DNA of 64,000 nt from Amphiura filiformis (GCF_039555335.1 NC_092637.1:1922001-1986000), one strand, 5' to 3'; numbered from the stretch's first letter, positions 10,265-22,900 are shown. Translations and numbers: made by a program. Notes: generated from the sequence alone by a model not told the origin.

Positions 10265-10984
10265 AATTTATAACCAGCAATGTGGAAAAAGAGACTTGTA
10301 GAACCGAAATAAGGTACCATTTTGTTGAAGGACCAAAGTTCAACAAACCATTACCCCGCTTCTAGCTGGATATCGTTTGAATCAAATGATATACCATTTT
10401 AAAGCTTATGATATATATTTTCTAAACACCAAATCAAACAAAACCGACTTTACGGGTGGTTTGTAGTGGACGGTCACAATTTTAATGCATTATTCATAAT
10501 TTACAGTACAATTCATGTTTACAAAATGCGTGCACTTCTAAACCTTCACACCCCTTCCGCAACCACCCACCCCACCATTTCGCGCCACAGAAAAGGCCTC
10601 ATATTCATGCCCCCCCCCAAGTTAAAAAAAACTGAAATACCAAATAGAAACACACATTAGTACGGAAAAATTTGATACCTCATTTGACTAGATAGCTCCA
10701 AATTTGTAGCCATGGTGACTCCATTAATTAAAAAAAGAAGCAACATTTTCAATAACAATAAAGTTGCGCCACTTTTGAATTTGTGTCTTTTTTATTCAAA
10801 GGGTCACCATACGGCAACAAATTCTTTTTGTTACTTCAGTTTGAAAAATTTGATGCATAGATTTGGAGTATTTATCTCATAATGATTTATGTGAAGTGAG
10901 TTATCATGCTCTATTAGTTATCATGGAATTATCATGCTCTGGATATTTGATATTACATTGTAATAGTATACAAATATTACATGC
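10265..10984. other. Unassigned spacer with short tandem repeat at its end
   Basis: No gene seen. At 10962-11028 a 33-bp unit ending CTATGAGTGTGAT is repeated twice, leading into the palindrome that follows. Confidence 0.4.
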
Positions 10985-11192
10985 CTATGAGTGTGATAGT
11001 ATACAAACATTAACTGTCTATGAGTGTGATGGTCGAAATATAATCACGAGGTGAAAGATGGATTGTTCCATTCCATGAGCCGGAACGGCGAGTGGAATGG
11101 AACAATCCATCTTTCACCGAGTGATTAAATTTCGACCATTACACAAATTTAAGACAGTTAATATTTGTTTTATATCACTCATACATAAATTC
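10985..11192. mobile_element. Palindromic MITE
   Basis: Arms of about 95 bp around a GC-rich centre (GCCGGAACGGCG, 11079-11090). The inner 40 bp of each arm is nearly perfect (GGTGAAAGATGGATTGTTCC and its complement). The outer arm word ATGAGTGATAT recurs again near 11430. Confidence 0.75.
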
Positions 11193-11499
11193 TATTACTA
11201 AAATACTATTTAAGGTAGGAAATACATTTTTCATCAACATAACACCATGTTTTGCTGTGATATACTTCGCATTTTGGGATCCACCCCATAACTAAATCGG
11301 CGAGTCTAAGAGTCAGCGCACGGCTTGGCGCAGGTGCACTACAGCAGACACTATGATGGTAAACACTATCATAAGGAGAGGCTGATGGTAAAAATGATAA
11401 ATGGTAATCAACCAATGAACTGTCTAGAATTTATGTATGAGTGATATAATAAAAACTATCACACGGCTAAAGTCATTGCAATCATAATATAATAACAAC

Positions 11500-11665
11500 T
11501 GTGGTCAAATTTTAATTATGTTATTCTTTGCCAAATATTATAAAATATTATTAGTATCAACTGCCAGGAAAGCTTCTAAGCCATGACTAATGAGGTAAAA
11601 TAACAACAATAAAAAACCTGACAACCACAACAATAGGTTTGGAAAAAATTTACCAATTTCATATT
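11500..11665 (+). repeat. Dispersed repeat family R, copy 1 (internally deleted)
   Basis: TTTTAATTATGTTATTCTTT and GGTTTGGAAAAAA match copies at 12395-12560, 27990-28150 and, inverted, 62940-63240. Confidence 0.55.
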
Positions 11666-11832
11666 AATATGAGATCGCATATCGAACACCAGTGACAATG
11701 GGGAAAAGAAGCGGAATTAGCTAATTAGAACACATCTCAGGGAACACATATCTCTTCTTATTCCATACCACAGAGGAACGAGACCGAGAAAAATAGTTTT
11801 GCACTTGCAGATTATGTAGGTCATTCAACGAT

Positions 11833-11993
11833 GGGCTATTCCACTTAAAATTCATGCACCCCTATGGAAGACGTAACCTTAATCTCCCACACAGGGAGTG
11901 AGAATTTCAAATGGGGGTCTTACCTGAATGGATGACACCAATACAAGTTTGGAATTTCAAATGGAGTCACTCCATTTGAAATTCCAAACTTGT
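11833..11993. mobile_element. GGGCTATTCCA MITE, copy 1
   Basis: Starts GGGCTATTCCACTT and carries the family words CCACACAGGGAGT and TTTCAAATGG. Its right end is replaced by a perfect 25-bp-arm palindrome (11943-11993) made of the family's own sequence. Confidence 0.75.
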
Positions 11994-12029
11994 ACCCGTA
12001 CCTGTATACTCGTACCTATGTACATTTAA

Positions 12030-12287
12030 AGGAGTAGGCCTATTTCAGGACATTTTTCAATAGATATAAAAAAAAAGCTTATTCCCAAAATTTCATTTGA
12101 TTCCGAGAGTTATGTACTGTGTTGCAATTCGAAATACAAATTTTACGATATTTTCACTAAACGAATCAATAGACAAGAATTTTTTTGTACATAAACATTA
12201 CTTAACTAGAGGTTTCCAGCAGTATACAAATCTTTTTTTTTTTTTTTTTTTTTAAGTGGGGGGATGAGTAGATCACAAAATACCGCT
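12030..12287. mobile_element. TTAA-flanked MITE, copy 1
   Basis: Flanked by TTAA at 12026-12029 and 12288-12291. The interior aligns with the element at 25879-26214 (GCTTATTCCCAAAATTTCA, TTGTACATAAACATTA, AGAGGTTTCCAG). Contains a poly-T run at 12231-12253. TTAA duplication is typical of piggyBac/Kolobok-type transposition. Confidence 0.75.
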
Positions 12288-12394
12288 TTAAAGCTGAAAT
12301 AACAAAATGAAAGAAACCCAACTTGTTATTTGGGCTGTTTAACATGATGTTCAATGGGAGACTTAAAGTCACATTATGACTTTATGTCGAAATT

Positions 12395-12560
12395 GCTTGT
12401 TGACCAACAAACATAAAAAATTTGGCTGATTCCATTTAGGTGCAAGTTGGGACATGTGTACACATTACAAATATGCCAAAAAATCAGGTTTGGAAAAAAA
12501 TAACTACCGGTAATTTCATATATTGTACATTTAATATGACAGTAATGCCTAGATATGCTT
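12395..12560 (+). repeat. Dispersed repeat family R, copy 2
   Basis: Shares TTTGGCTGA, AAGTTGGGACATGTGTA and ATATGCCAAAAAATCA with the copies at 28 kb and 63 kb. Confidence 0.6.
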
Positions 12561-12689
12561 GACATTAAAAAAAAAAGTAGGTCCTGTTGAATATAACTTT
12601 CAATATAACATCTCTCATTCTAGGTTAATATATGCAATTAGTTTAAAAGTTCTCAATTTCTTTGCTCAAGACATTGTGTGTCCCTTGGT

Positions 12690-12929
12690 ATGGTGCTAAT
12701 GACAAATGAGAAGAATCAGACACCAAGTCAGAAAATATTGATATCGAGATAGTGGCAAAGAAAGTGTTAAAATCTTGTTGTTTTTATTGTTTCCAGCGAT
12801 TGATAAATTGATGTATCAACATGGGGTTTTCAGTTTCTGAAAGCTCTAAATGTCCTCTTTAGGACCATAAATTATGTAAAACTCGAAAACGGCCGACATG
12901 TGACTCAATCTTCTTGATCATGTCACATT
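12690..12929 (-). mobile_element. GATCAAGGGGAATGAGTCA-type MITE, copy 1 (diverged)
   Basis: Reverse-oriented relative of 21302-21549: AGCTCTAAATGTCCTCTTTA and GCCGACATGTGACTCAAT are shared. The terminal repeats are weak here. Confidence 0.65.
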
Positions 12930-12941
12930 TTTGAAAATTAA

Positions 12942-13182
12942 CAGTCCTCAAAGTAAATTCCACAAATCTAATGATATGTATTTAAAGTGTATGTAGCTGG
13001 AATGAAAATTTTGACCTTTCATATTATAGATATAGATTTTTCCCCCAAAACACCAAAAACATGTAGGTCTTTTTGGGAAAAAAAGGTCAAACTTTTCAAT
13101 TGATGGTCGGCTTTTCATCCCATGCAGCTACATACACTGTAAGTACATGACATTAGATTTATAAAGTTTACTTCAAGGATTG
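12942..13182. mobile_element. TTAA-flanked MITE with about 80-bp inverted ends
   Basis: TTAA at 12938-12941 and 13183-13186. Ends CAGTCCTCAAAGTAAA / TTTACTTCAAGGATTG, with arms continuing through GTGTATGTAGCTG. No ORF. Confidence 0.78.
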
Positions 13183-13186
13183 TTAA

Positions 13187-13495
13187 GGGATCTGGAATGA
13201 GCGTTTTAAGCGTTTCGACAGTATTTTTTAAGGGACATGAGAGCACATCAGACATATCGAATTGCATTCTGAATACACAGAATGTCTTTCTGATATCAAA
13301 TAATTTTTATTTTTTGAAATTCACGATATAATACAAATTTTATGAAAAATTATTAAATTATTTGTACCAGATCGCAAATTTGAAAAAATCAATTACTTGA
13401 TATTAGAAGGACATTCCTCATATTCAGAATGTAATTTGATATGTTTGATGTGTTCTCAGGTCCCACAAAAAATACTGTGCAAATGTTGCTATAAT
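13187..13495. mobile_element. MITE with about 75-bp terminal inverted repeats
   Basis: Left arm runs GACAGTATTTTTTAAGGGAC ... CAGACATATCGAATTGCATT; the right arm is its imperfect complement ending near ACAAAAAATACTGTGC. It sits directly against the preceding TTAA element. Confidence 0.75.
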
Positions 13496-14240
13496 GAAAG
13501 ACAGATATAAAAAGAATAAATCGTGTCTGACGTCATCTGTCAATTAAACTCGAGCATGATTTGTTTATAAGTGTTGTGATGATGACTTGCTGAACGTAGC
13601 GGTATAAGCGGGCGCCTTATTGTTAATTTTGCACCTTCAAACATACAAACCGTCTCAAAAGTTTAATAATGCCTAGAAGTTGCTTTTAGCCTTAAAAAGT
13701 ACGTAATTTTTTGTCATTTTCTGCTATTACTTTTCTCCAATCGGCACCAGATAATTTGGCCTTCCTTTTACGCGCTATTAACCAATCAAGGATCGTAGGG
13801 AATTTGATTGACAGTGACAGTATCAAAATAATGGACGATTATTTGGTCATTGCTTCCTTTTGTTGTGGTTTTTCAGAGATTGCCCTATACTTTCTATACA
13901 GTGGTCATTTTCACGGTAAAGGGTGTAACTTTGGATTTTTAACATTTTGATCCGTAGTGTTTTAATAAAGCCACAGAATTCCATGATTTTTGGCCACATA
14001 AGTCATCTAGTTAGCAGTTACCTTGGGTAGCATAATCATCTTCGGGAGTTTTAGCAGGCTTAAATGTACCTAATATTGCCATTTTGAAAAACTATAAAAA
14101 ACAGTAACATTTTTGTAAAACCCTGTGTTTTCTTCAGGTAGTTCATGGATAATTTTTCTTATCCTGAAAGTACGGCCATATGTTCAGTACACCCTGCCAC
14201 ATTAGATTTAATTGTGATCAGCCCTGTATTTTTGAGAACC
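13496..14240. other. Unassigned spacer
   Basis: No gene. The 45-bp stretch around GGTCATTTTCACGGTAAAGG (13903-13950) recurs inverted at 18790-18840, on the far side of the CR1 LINE. Confidence 0.4.
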
Positions 14241-15225
14241 GGACTTCGAGATTTGTCGTTTCGGAGGCTTCATTTTCCGTTAACAATTGTTAACAAACTT
14301 TGTGGGTATAGCTTTGGTTCATAATTCTTGGTTATTTCTTCACTTCTTCTTGATTCATAACAGTTGATATCTTAACTTGAAATGGGTAACAAAAATTAGT
14401 CGATTTGCAAGCTTTTAAAATTTTTATAAAATCTTGACTTCAAAGAGCCGATTTTCCGTTAACTTTTTGAAGCCTCCGAAACAAACTGTTCAGCAAGCTT
14501 GGGCAAATATAAATAAAAGAGCTCATCCAATCTATTTATCAAAATGTAGCAAAGTAGATCCTCAAGTCACTTGTTTTTAAATTGTGGAGATATATATCAC
14601 CGTTTGAAAATGGGATCCAATACAAACTTTCCGTTAACAATTGAAACAAATGAAGCCTCCGAAACAACAATAAGGTTAATTATCATCTATGCATATCTAA
14701 ATTGGTGTGTTCCATATTGATATCTGCATTGTAATTGATATGTGCAGAATGTCATAAATTAAAAAAAAAATTGATATTATGGTTAATGTTTGAAAAATAT
14801 ACTGATACCCAAGAAACCCCGTTTCGGAGGCTTCACATGCAAATAACACCATACTTAACAAATGGGTGAAAAAATTACCATGTTATAAATCTACAATATC
14901 TGCCGCATAGAATCATTGATTCAATACACACAAGAAAATAACAGCTTAGATGATCCCAACAGAGTTGAAAAAAAAAAAACTACTTCTGCAATGTTTAACC
15001 ATTGTTAACATGAAGCAAACGAAACAAAAAAAAATGACTTGCTGTGATAATTTAATTTTGTCACAACTGAAATTCAATACTTAGAAGCAAAGCATAAACA
15101 TTGGTAATTGTGATATTTTTAACCTATTTTTTCATTTCAACTTGTAGTAGTTAGCCAAATATTTAACTTTTATGATCACCTGTGTTGTTAACTGAAGCCT
15201 CTGAAACACAAATCGCTTGAAGTGC
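14241..15225. mobile_element. DNA element with iterated GTTTCGGAGGCTTC motif
   Basis: The motif GTTTCGGAGGCTTC or its complement occurs near 14258, 14470, 14651, 14822 and 15194 in both orientations, with TTCCGTTAAC near 14277, 14455 and 14629. The outermost copies form imperfect inverted ends (ACTTCGAGATTTGTC / ACAAATCGCTTGAAGT). Non-coding, about 985 bp. Confidence 0.68.
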
Positions 15226-15590
15226 CAATTCTAAAAAATAACTCCCAATTTCTGTGAAAATTGGCTGGGAGGTTCCTTTCATCAAGTAGTATTTGTACAT
15301 GAAGTTAGACATTCAAATTATTTTAGGAACCCAATTAAAACTTAAAAAATATGTTTAAGGTTGGGAAATTTCCATTGCAAATGACCCTTGATGTTAAAAA
15401 TTTTCAAAATTGCAATTACAAACATAGCAAAACATGGTATAAAATTGAACTTATATCTGTTGAGTTACTTTGGAATGGGATTTCACATGTATTCCACCTT
15501 TCATGGCATAATTTTCTGAGCTTATGTAAAATACATTTTTTCTTAGATTTTCACCAAAATGTTATGGAAATGTCAAATTTTTTATCAGAA
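15226..15590. other. Unassigned spacer
   Basis: AT-rich; no gene or repeat arms recognised before the LINE 3' breakpoint near 15595. Confidence 0.35.
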
Positions 15591-17065
15591 ATCAAAAGGT
15601 TTGTGTGTAATGTGTTGATACTTGGAGGTGCGAGTGACGAGCCGGGCTGCAGTGTTTTGAACTCGTTGCAACTTGGAGATATAGCTATCCGAAGGCCGTA
15701 TAATAAAGAGTTGCAGGAGTCGATCCTTGATGTAACAAATGCATGAACTAATCTCGTTGTGCTGACCTCGTCAAGATAGTATCTGATTTGACCAATTCTC
15801 ACAATTGCAACTAGGGCAGACTTACAGATGCTATCGATGTGCTCTTTCATACAAAAGTGGGAATCCATTACAGCGCCTAGATTGCGCGCACCACTTGAAG
15901 GATTGATCACGGAATCCCCGATTACAAGCGATATGTTTGTAGCAGGTCTGTTCGAGAAGCGGGAAGTGACATGGATGAGTTCGGTCTTGGCATTGTTAAG
16001 GACCAATTTATTTGCAACGGCCCATGATCTCACATCCGCAATGCAGTTTTCCATCACTTCAATAGCCTGAGCTCGATCATCAGGGTGGAAACACATATAT
16101 AGTTGTGTATCGTCTGCATACACCATAGTATGCACATCATGTGCAGATATAAGATCTTGCATAGGGGCACTGTACATGGTGAAAAGTAATGGGCCAGCGA
16201 CCGATCCCTGTGGTACTCCGCAGCTGAGAGAAACACTGGTTGAAACTGCATCTTTCACGACGACAGATTGTGTTCTATTCTCAAGATATGATTTAATCCA
16301 CATATGGGCAGTACCAGACACGCCATATCTGTCAGCTAATCTCTGAAGCAATAACTGATGGTCTATTGTGCCGAAAGCCGACGAAAAATCAAGGAGGACA
16401 AGAATGGCCTCGTTACCTTTGTCAAGTGCACAAAGAATGTCTGACTGAACACAGAGCAATGCAGACTCAGTACTGTGATGTGCACGATACGCTGATTGTT
16501 TGGAGGCGTTGAGGTCATTATCATGCAGATATGACTGAAGTTGAGAAATGGCGACGCGCTCAATCAGCTTGCCTAAGTAGGTCAGGTTAGATATCGGACG
16601 GTAGTTTGCAAGTTCATCAGCATCAAGCTTGGGCTTCTTAAGAAGTGGAGTGGCGATTGCATGTTTCAGGCTGGATGGAAAAGAGCCAGATAGTAATGAC
16701 TGATTCACAATTGCCGTCATACCAGGTAACATCTCGTCAATACATTCCTTCGTGATGGAAACAGGCAGAGGGTCCAATTTGCAGGATGTAATATGAGAAG
16801 ACTTAATAATCTTCAAAACTTCCTCTTCAGATACTGAATGGAAACTATCAAAGGAGCTGGAGCAAGTACCATTAGATTCAAAGCTGATAACTGAGTTGGA
16901 AGAGGTATCAAGGCGGTCACGAAGGCTACTGATCTTATGATGGAAGTAGTCCGCAAAAGCGATCAGCGAGATCTTTCGGGTCATCGTGAGCTGGAAGTGT
17001 AATAGAAGACTTAGGCTTTGTAAGCGTATCAACAACACGGAATAAATCACGAGGCTCAGCATCAC
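15551..17065 (-). pseudogene. LINE reverse transcriptase
   Basis: True homology runs from about 16975 down to about 15690. RT blocks present: NYRPISNLTYLGKLIERV, FSSAFGTIDHQLLL (the usual D of AFDTID is G here), CGVPQGSVAGPLLF, MVYADDTQLY and RNLGAVMDS, typical of CR1/L2-type LINEs. After CNSLLYGL the frame shifts. The last 40 codons of the open frame are not LINE protein. Confidence 0.88.
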
Positions 17066-17250
17066 TTATTTGGTCACGGTGATACATTGTCTTGGCAGAG
17101 TTGAGAAGATCATGGTAGGTTTCACACTGCTCTTTGTAAAGTTCTCTATGGACAGTAAGACCAGTGGCTTTATACTTCCTTTCTCGGCGACGCTTTTCCT
17201 GCTTAGCATTTCGGAGTGCATCGCAGTACCATGGGCGTGTGGGCGCAGAA

Positions 17251-17517
17251 TCACTCAGTAACAGGAGCATGGCTGTCAATGATTTTACGAAGCTTGGAGT
17301 TAAACTGATCGGTAAGAATGTCAACCTTCAAGATGTCATTTGAAGTGTCAGAGTTGGGTAATAACGCTGAGCTGATATCCGTATCATCCTTCCGTATCAT
17401 GCCAATGTCAACTTCACGCACTTTACGGCTACGAACGCGTTGTCTGGATGCAGGTGGGCGAACAATCCGCACTAAGCATTTCACAGCAGAATGATCGGAT
17501 GGCAAACCACGGTGCAC
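17251..17517 (-). pseudogene. LINE endonuclease end and linker
   Basis: Begins HRGLPSDHSAVKC; SDH is the last catalytic motif of the endonuclease. An Arg-rich linker follows. It ends by frameshift near 17262; the next linker part (PWYCDALRNAKQEKRRRERK) is at 16935-17260 in another frame. Confidence 0.8.
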
Positions 17518-17536
17518 AGATACATCAGTGACAAGT

Positions 17537-18106
17537 TCATTTGTTTTGAGTTACAAGAAGGTCCAGTGTATGACCTTTTTTATGTGTCGGAGAGCAAACA
17601 TGCTGGTTCAGATCATGCATATCGAGTATATCAAGGAAGTTTGCAGATAATGGATCTTCAGGATTGTCCACATGCACATTGAAGTCACCGGTAATCAACA
17701 ACGATGATGATGGAAGAATAGACTCCAGTAGTGATGGGAAGTCGTCAAGAAACATAAGATCAGTCAATTTGTTCTCTTTACTTGGAGGAGGCCTATAGAT
17801 GACAATAAGGCGGAACATAGACGATGATGACGTGATGCGCATGTCCATATGTTCAAAAGATGTAAATCTGACGGGGTCGTTAAGTTTCACCTGAAGACCA
17901 TGTCTAGCAAGAATGCCTACACCACCAGCTCTACCCTGAAGACGAGGGTAATGGTAGAAATTGTAATTTGGAAGGGTGTTTCTGATATCAGCAAGCGATT
18001 TATTGTCTCTTTCATCGCCCGTAAGCCACGTTTCTGTTATTGCCAAAATATCAAGTTGATGTGTGATAACCAAATCACATAACGCAGTAGATTTATTTTT
18101 GGGCAT
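17537..18106 (-). pseudogene. LINE AP-endonuclease domain
   Basis: Residues about 1-190 show the exonuclease-endonuclease-phosphatase fold motifs ITETWL (catalytic Glu), GGVGILAR, YRPP and GDFNVH (Asp/Asn). The final SDHSAV motif lies in a separate frame at 17251-17517. Nicks target DNA to prime reverse transcription. Broken by flanking frameshifts; the upstream portion continues in another frame to 18429. Confidence 0.88.
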
Positions 18107-18429
18107 TTATAGATCAGGCGTTCCAGGTCGCTAAACGCATTTAAAGGAGCATTATGGGCGAGATCTCGAGTTGTGGAAATCTTGATGAGATTGTTTGTAT
18201 TTACGCCGGTCTGAGTGGAAAAGTTTGAACTGCATGATGGGATAGTTGAACAAGAAGAGATACTACGCTGTTTGAGTATACCACCTCTGCAACCTCTTGG
18301 TTTATTGTGATTTAAGTACTTTGTCCAAGGTTTATTATGACATGTATGAATGTTGTTGTTCACACCTTGTCGAGCGTGCAAAAGTGAGTTGTATACAAGT
18401 GGTTTCATCTTCAAAAACAACATAAACAA

Positions 18430-19304
18430 GTCTTTGTTCTAGACTACACATACGATATGAAGAAATGGTGAACGATGTACAATGCAAAACTATATCAGAT
18501 GATACGACGATTAACATCGGAGAACAACAAATATGCGATAAATCGAAGCAAATTAAAGTTCACGAAAATTGTCACAAAGTACTTACAATCATAATCATAT
18601 ATCACAAAAAGTCATATAAGCAGTAAAAACGATGAAAATTATGTGTTACTTAGAGACCGAAGTACATGCAGCAGTTCGAGATCAGCGCCCTTTTGTTTAA
18701 GCCTTGAAACATTATTTTACTGGAATTTAAGTTGCTTCTATAGATGCATGATTACAGTAAACAGAAACATATTTAAGTGGTTTGAAATTTTGACCCTAAA
18801 AATCAAAAGTTACACCCTTTACCGTGAAAATGACCATGTACAAATTTTAAGGAAGCAAGTATTCAACATTAGATTTTACAACTTTTTAGAGACATATCTA
18901 TTAAGCTATACTTTTATTTAGGGGGAAGATACTTTTATCTACTGAGGTGCAATATAAGCAATAAAATGAAAAATGGCCATTATTTCCTTTTGTCATGGCA
19001 GGGCAGTGTACATCTCTGAGAGGCCAATTCACTGTGTACAGATGGATCTCATTGAAAGTCTCAAATTGGATATAATTTGAGTTACAATAATATATAAGCA
19101 GGAATACGAGTAGGAATTTGAGATCCAGATTCAGCCAATCGGTGCTGCCACTGTTTGTCAATTATAGCGCCAATAAGCTGAAGTATCATAAAACAACCCC
19201 GGATTCGAACTAAATTGTGTTTCACTTGAGAAGATAACGAAATGAGATCCATATTCCAATATATTATCTGATGATCAAACCTACATTTTTTGTAATTAAA
19301 TAAA
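18430..19304. other. Spacer between LINE fragments
   Basis: No gene recognised. Contains the inverted partner (18790-18840) of the 13.9-kb stretch and scattered GAGATCC words similar to the 61.7-62.3 kb element. Confidence 0.35.
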
Positions 19305-19700
19305 CTTCGCTTCACTGGTTACCGGTTGATAAGCGAATTCGATTTAAAATTATTCTTCACGTATTCAAAGTGCTAAATGGACTATCACCGATATATCTCA
19401 CTGACTACATCGCTACCTACATTCCACCTAGGAAGGGCCTTCGCTCTGTCTGAGCTTGATATTACTCGCCTTGTCATCCCAAAGAGAAAGAGAAAAATTG
19501 GTGATGGTTCATTTAGTGTGTCTGGTCCAACCCTCTGGAACCAGTTACCGGCTACGCACTGCTCTCACAGTTGAATCATTTAAAAAGGGTCTTAAAACAT
19601 GTATTTTCTAATGTATTTTGCTGTTGTTATTTTTGTATATTTGTAAAGCGCAATGTTCATATTTTTGGTATTGCGCTATATCAAGCGCCGTTGTTATGTT
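19305..19700 (+). mobile_element. CR1-like LINE 3' fragment
   Basis: Plus-strand remnant of a LINE C-terminus: about 19310-19600 reads the conserved IRFKI-type and SGPTLWNQLPA segments with one frameshift, then a 3' UTR with ATTGCGCTATATCAAGCGCC. It lies tail-to-tail against the TTC1 stop codon (19719), so TTC1 3' UTR probably runs into it antisense. Confidence 0.82.
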
Positions 19701-19718
19701 ATGTTAATTATATTCATA

Positions 19719-19907
19719 TCAGTTTCCATTGGTCGGGTTTTGATTAAAATTGATAGAATAGCCACCAGAGTTTGGATCTTGTTGCATTTGGAAGTTTTCT
19801 GTTGATAAGCCAAATGGTCTGAGTACGAGGTTACCAAGGTCCTTTAGTTTTCCCATCATCTCTTCTTTCAACTTCTCATTGCGCTCTTTGATCTGATCTG
19901 GAAGTCT
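19719..19907 (-). CDS. TTC1: TTC1 exon 6 (terminal)
   Basis: 189 bp after [30 protein letters not shown] then [19 protein letters not shown], ending NPTNGN and TGA. Nearly identical to vertebrate TTC1 tails. Confidence 0.95.
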   Translation of the reverse strand, partial: RLPDQIKERNEKLKEEMMGKLKDLGNLVLRPFGLSTENFQMQQDPNSGGYSINFNQNPTNGN

Positions 19908-22900
19908 CTGCATTAAAAATAAAATAAAGAGGCAAGATTTGATTAATCCCATGTGAACTACCTGCTGATTGGCCTAAAAGAAGTTTTCATTATCAATTGG
20001 ACCAATCAGCAAAATTGTTAGAATAATTTCACCACGCAAAAAAATTGGGGTGAATTACTTGCAAAGCTCCATTCTATTGACCAATCAGAGGCACAGATTG
20101 GCAGGTAGTGTTCAGGGGGTTAAGAATGTATTTGTAGATGTTCTCAATTGCCCAGCTAGATGAGCATATAATAAAATGAATTATGTGACACGATCTGGTC
20201 CATGGGGGCTAAAGGCGACAAATGTGAAATTGAGATAATTCCAAAAATATGGAGTAAAAAAACAATAAGATACGGAAAATAGACACCATGAAACTTCAGA
20301 ACTTTAGAACCAAGTATGCTAGACTTTTGCTGTTTTTGGTATATAGAATAATCTTTGTGTATTAAAGTTATCATCAGCCTCATAACAAAATTGCCTAAGT
20401 CATTTTTCCATGTAACTTTGTGATTTTGACTCTGTTGAGTAATAAACCAATAAAATGTTCACCTTGGATGTGTTTCTTAATACATTGAAGTATAACATCA
20501 AAAAGATGTATTCCACAAGTTAATGCAGCTGCAAATTTGTTTAACTTGGTTTAATTACTCAGAACATCAAAATTGCAAATGAGTAACCTGTAAGAATGAC
20601 TTAGGCAATTTTGTTATGAGGGTGACGTAATGATAGCAACTCAATTTTCAAGTCGGATGTTTTCAGATACAGCCAAAAGTCAATAATTTCTTTTTTTGCA
20701 TATTGTTTTGGAAACACTTCAACTGTTCATATCTTTAAAACTAAATGTTCAATTCCAATGCGTTTTTTCTGCAACATGTAGCTTTGCAAATGCTTTATAC
20801 AATCATGTAAAAAACTGAAAATTGAATATGTCCTACTTCAGATTGATTTTGCTTGATCACACCACCTCTACATATATCTGTTTATCTGTACTTACTATAC
20901 AGTATCACATCTCATGCTAGACACATCGTCAGGCTGACCATTGAGGCATTTTACCAATTTTTTTCATACTCACCCTACCCCCACCCTATCATTTTGAATA
21001 CAGAAAAAAATTTCAAAAAAATTTGACATACTGACGTATAAGTTGAATGACTAATTATAATTAGTTGGTGAATGACAACAGTGTATTTTATACATTAAAT
21101 GTAACTTAAATATTTATTTTTTCATATTCATTCAAGAAAAGGGGACATTTTACTCAAGGCAATGTATGACAAATGGTTAAAAGTTGCAAAAACTTCAAAT
21201 GTGATTATCTCAAAATGGCCATTTTCGTGATATGCCACTATGTCATCCTCGCGACAAAATATTGTATAATTTAACAAGAGAGTACAGTTACATTCAAAAT
21301 ACATATGTGACATGATCAAGGGGAATGAGTCACATGTCGACCCTGGTCGAAAATGAGTTTTAGATATGTTTCTAAAGAGGACATTTAGAGCTTTCAGAAG
21401 CTGATACAACTTTTTGTTACAAAGTTATATGTCAATTTATCAATCGCTGAAAACAATATAAAACTAAAGAATTTTAACTTTTTCTTTGCCAATATCTCAA
21501 AAGCAATATTAGCGACATCCGACTCATTCCCCTTGATCGTGTCACATATATAGACAAAAGATTAAATACCACAGTGAAGGAATAGTAAATAGTAAAAATC
21601 CCATGGCTCTGAGGTTGCATAGTAGTCTTAAATCAAATTTGCACTTAAAATTGTTCAAACTTGCATAAGCTTGTCTGGGACTATAGAAAGATGAATTCCT
21701 CAGGTTACGACGTAAAATTAAACCCTAACTTGAGTCCTAGTTATCCCCAATTTACCCCATTAATCTCAGCAAACACTTTCAGTGATTGCACCTTATCAGA
21801 TGTGAAACTGAGCGGGCTTCTCCAGTTGCAATCCATACATCCCCTATGGAAGACCTGACCTTAATCTTCCACACAGTGTGAACTTAAAATGGGGTAACCA
21901 GAATCAGTGATACCATTTCAAATCTACACCCCCTGTGTGGGAGATTAAGGTTGTATTTTCCATATAGGAGATGTATCATGGATTTCAACCAGAGGTTGTT
22001 TAAATATATGCCCAGAATACATTGCAGGCACTGACAGCATGTTTGAGAAACACATGATGGTATCACACATTCACACTGGTCTCCTGCTGTGCATGGTCAA
22101 GGTTGTTATACAACAAGATATTAAGCTATGCCGCTGCATGCATGCATGTGCAAGAAAACTTCGCTGGTTCTACCTTCTTTTCCCAAGCATTTAAAATATC
22201 TAAAATTGTTTTAAAACACACAATTTTTTAACTTTCTTGGTAGCAATGTATCCACAAACATTACTCGTACCCAATTATCAATTCAAAACATAAAAGTCTC
22301 GATGACTATTCCATCAAAACTACTGGTTCTTATTATGTACATAAATTTGAATGTGAAATGGTGTTAAAATGGCTCCTTTATTACATTGCACATAATATCA
22401 TACTGCATGCTGGGATTACATTGAATCAACCTCTGGATTTCAACTGGAATAGCCAAATTTGATCAACATTGTTAAAACTGTATGCTCAGGTTACCAATTA
22501 AATTAAACCCTAACTTGAGTCCTAGTTATCCCAAATTTACCCCATTAATCTCAGCAAATACTTGTTTGAGTGCTTGCACCTAGATGGTTTTGTGAGACAT
22601 GAAACTGAATATTACTCTTGGGATATAATGCATTTATACTATGAGAATATAGTTATGTTTGCCGAGTGTCATTGATGGGTCCCATACTGATTAACAGGTG
22701 ATGGCATACCACCAAACTGGAGCATTGATTCTTGTATGACTGCCAGGTTAAAGTTACAAAACACACAAGATTGTTTCCTGAAAACCTTAATGCAAAATGG
22801 AAATGTATGCCTCAAAAGTACTATTTACAATAGATATACTATAACACATTACTTGATAATGTTTATTGTTAAATCAGTGCAGAGTAGGTTAGATGTGAAA

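Larger units (their letters stand above)
15595..18429 (-). mobile_element. CR1-like LINE, decayed, 3'-truncated
   Basis: Minus-strand ORF2 in order: N-terminal extension, AP endonuclease, linker, RT. At least five frameshifts (near 18105, 17540, 17262, 16965 and 15690) separate the pieces. Homology stops at about 15595, inside the segment after the RT where relatives read toward LHWLPV, so the 3' end is missing: unusual for LINEs and suggesting a later deletion. Confidence 0.9.

Noticed and set aside
10466-10660. 64-aa plus ORF
   Set aside because: Low-complexity, no motif, and interrupted by homopolymer C and A runs.
15351-15746. 131-aa plus ORF at the LINE edge
   Set aside because: Half of it is antisense to LINE sequence and the rest is AT-rich spacer.
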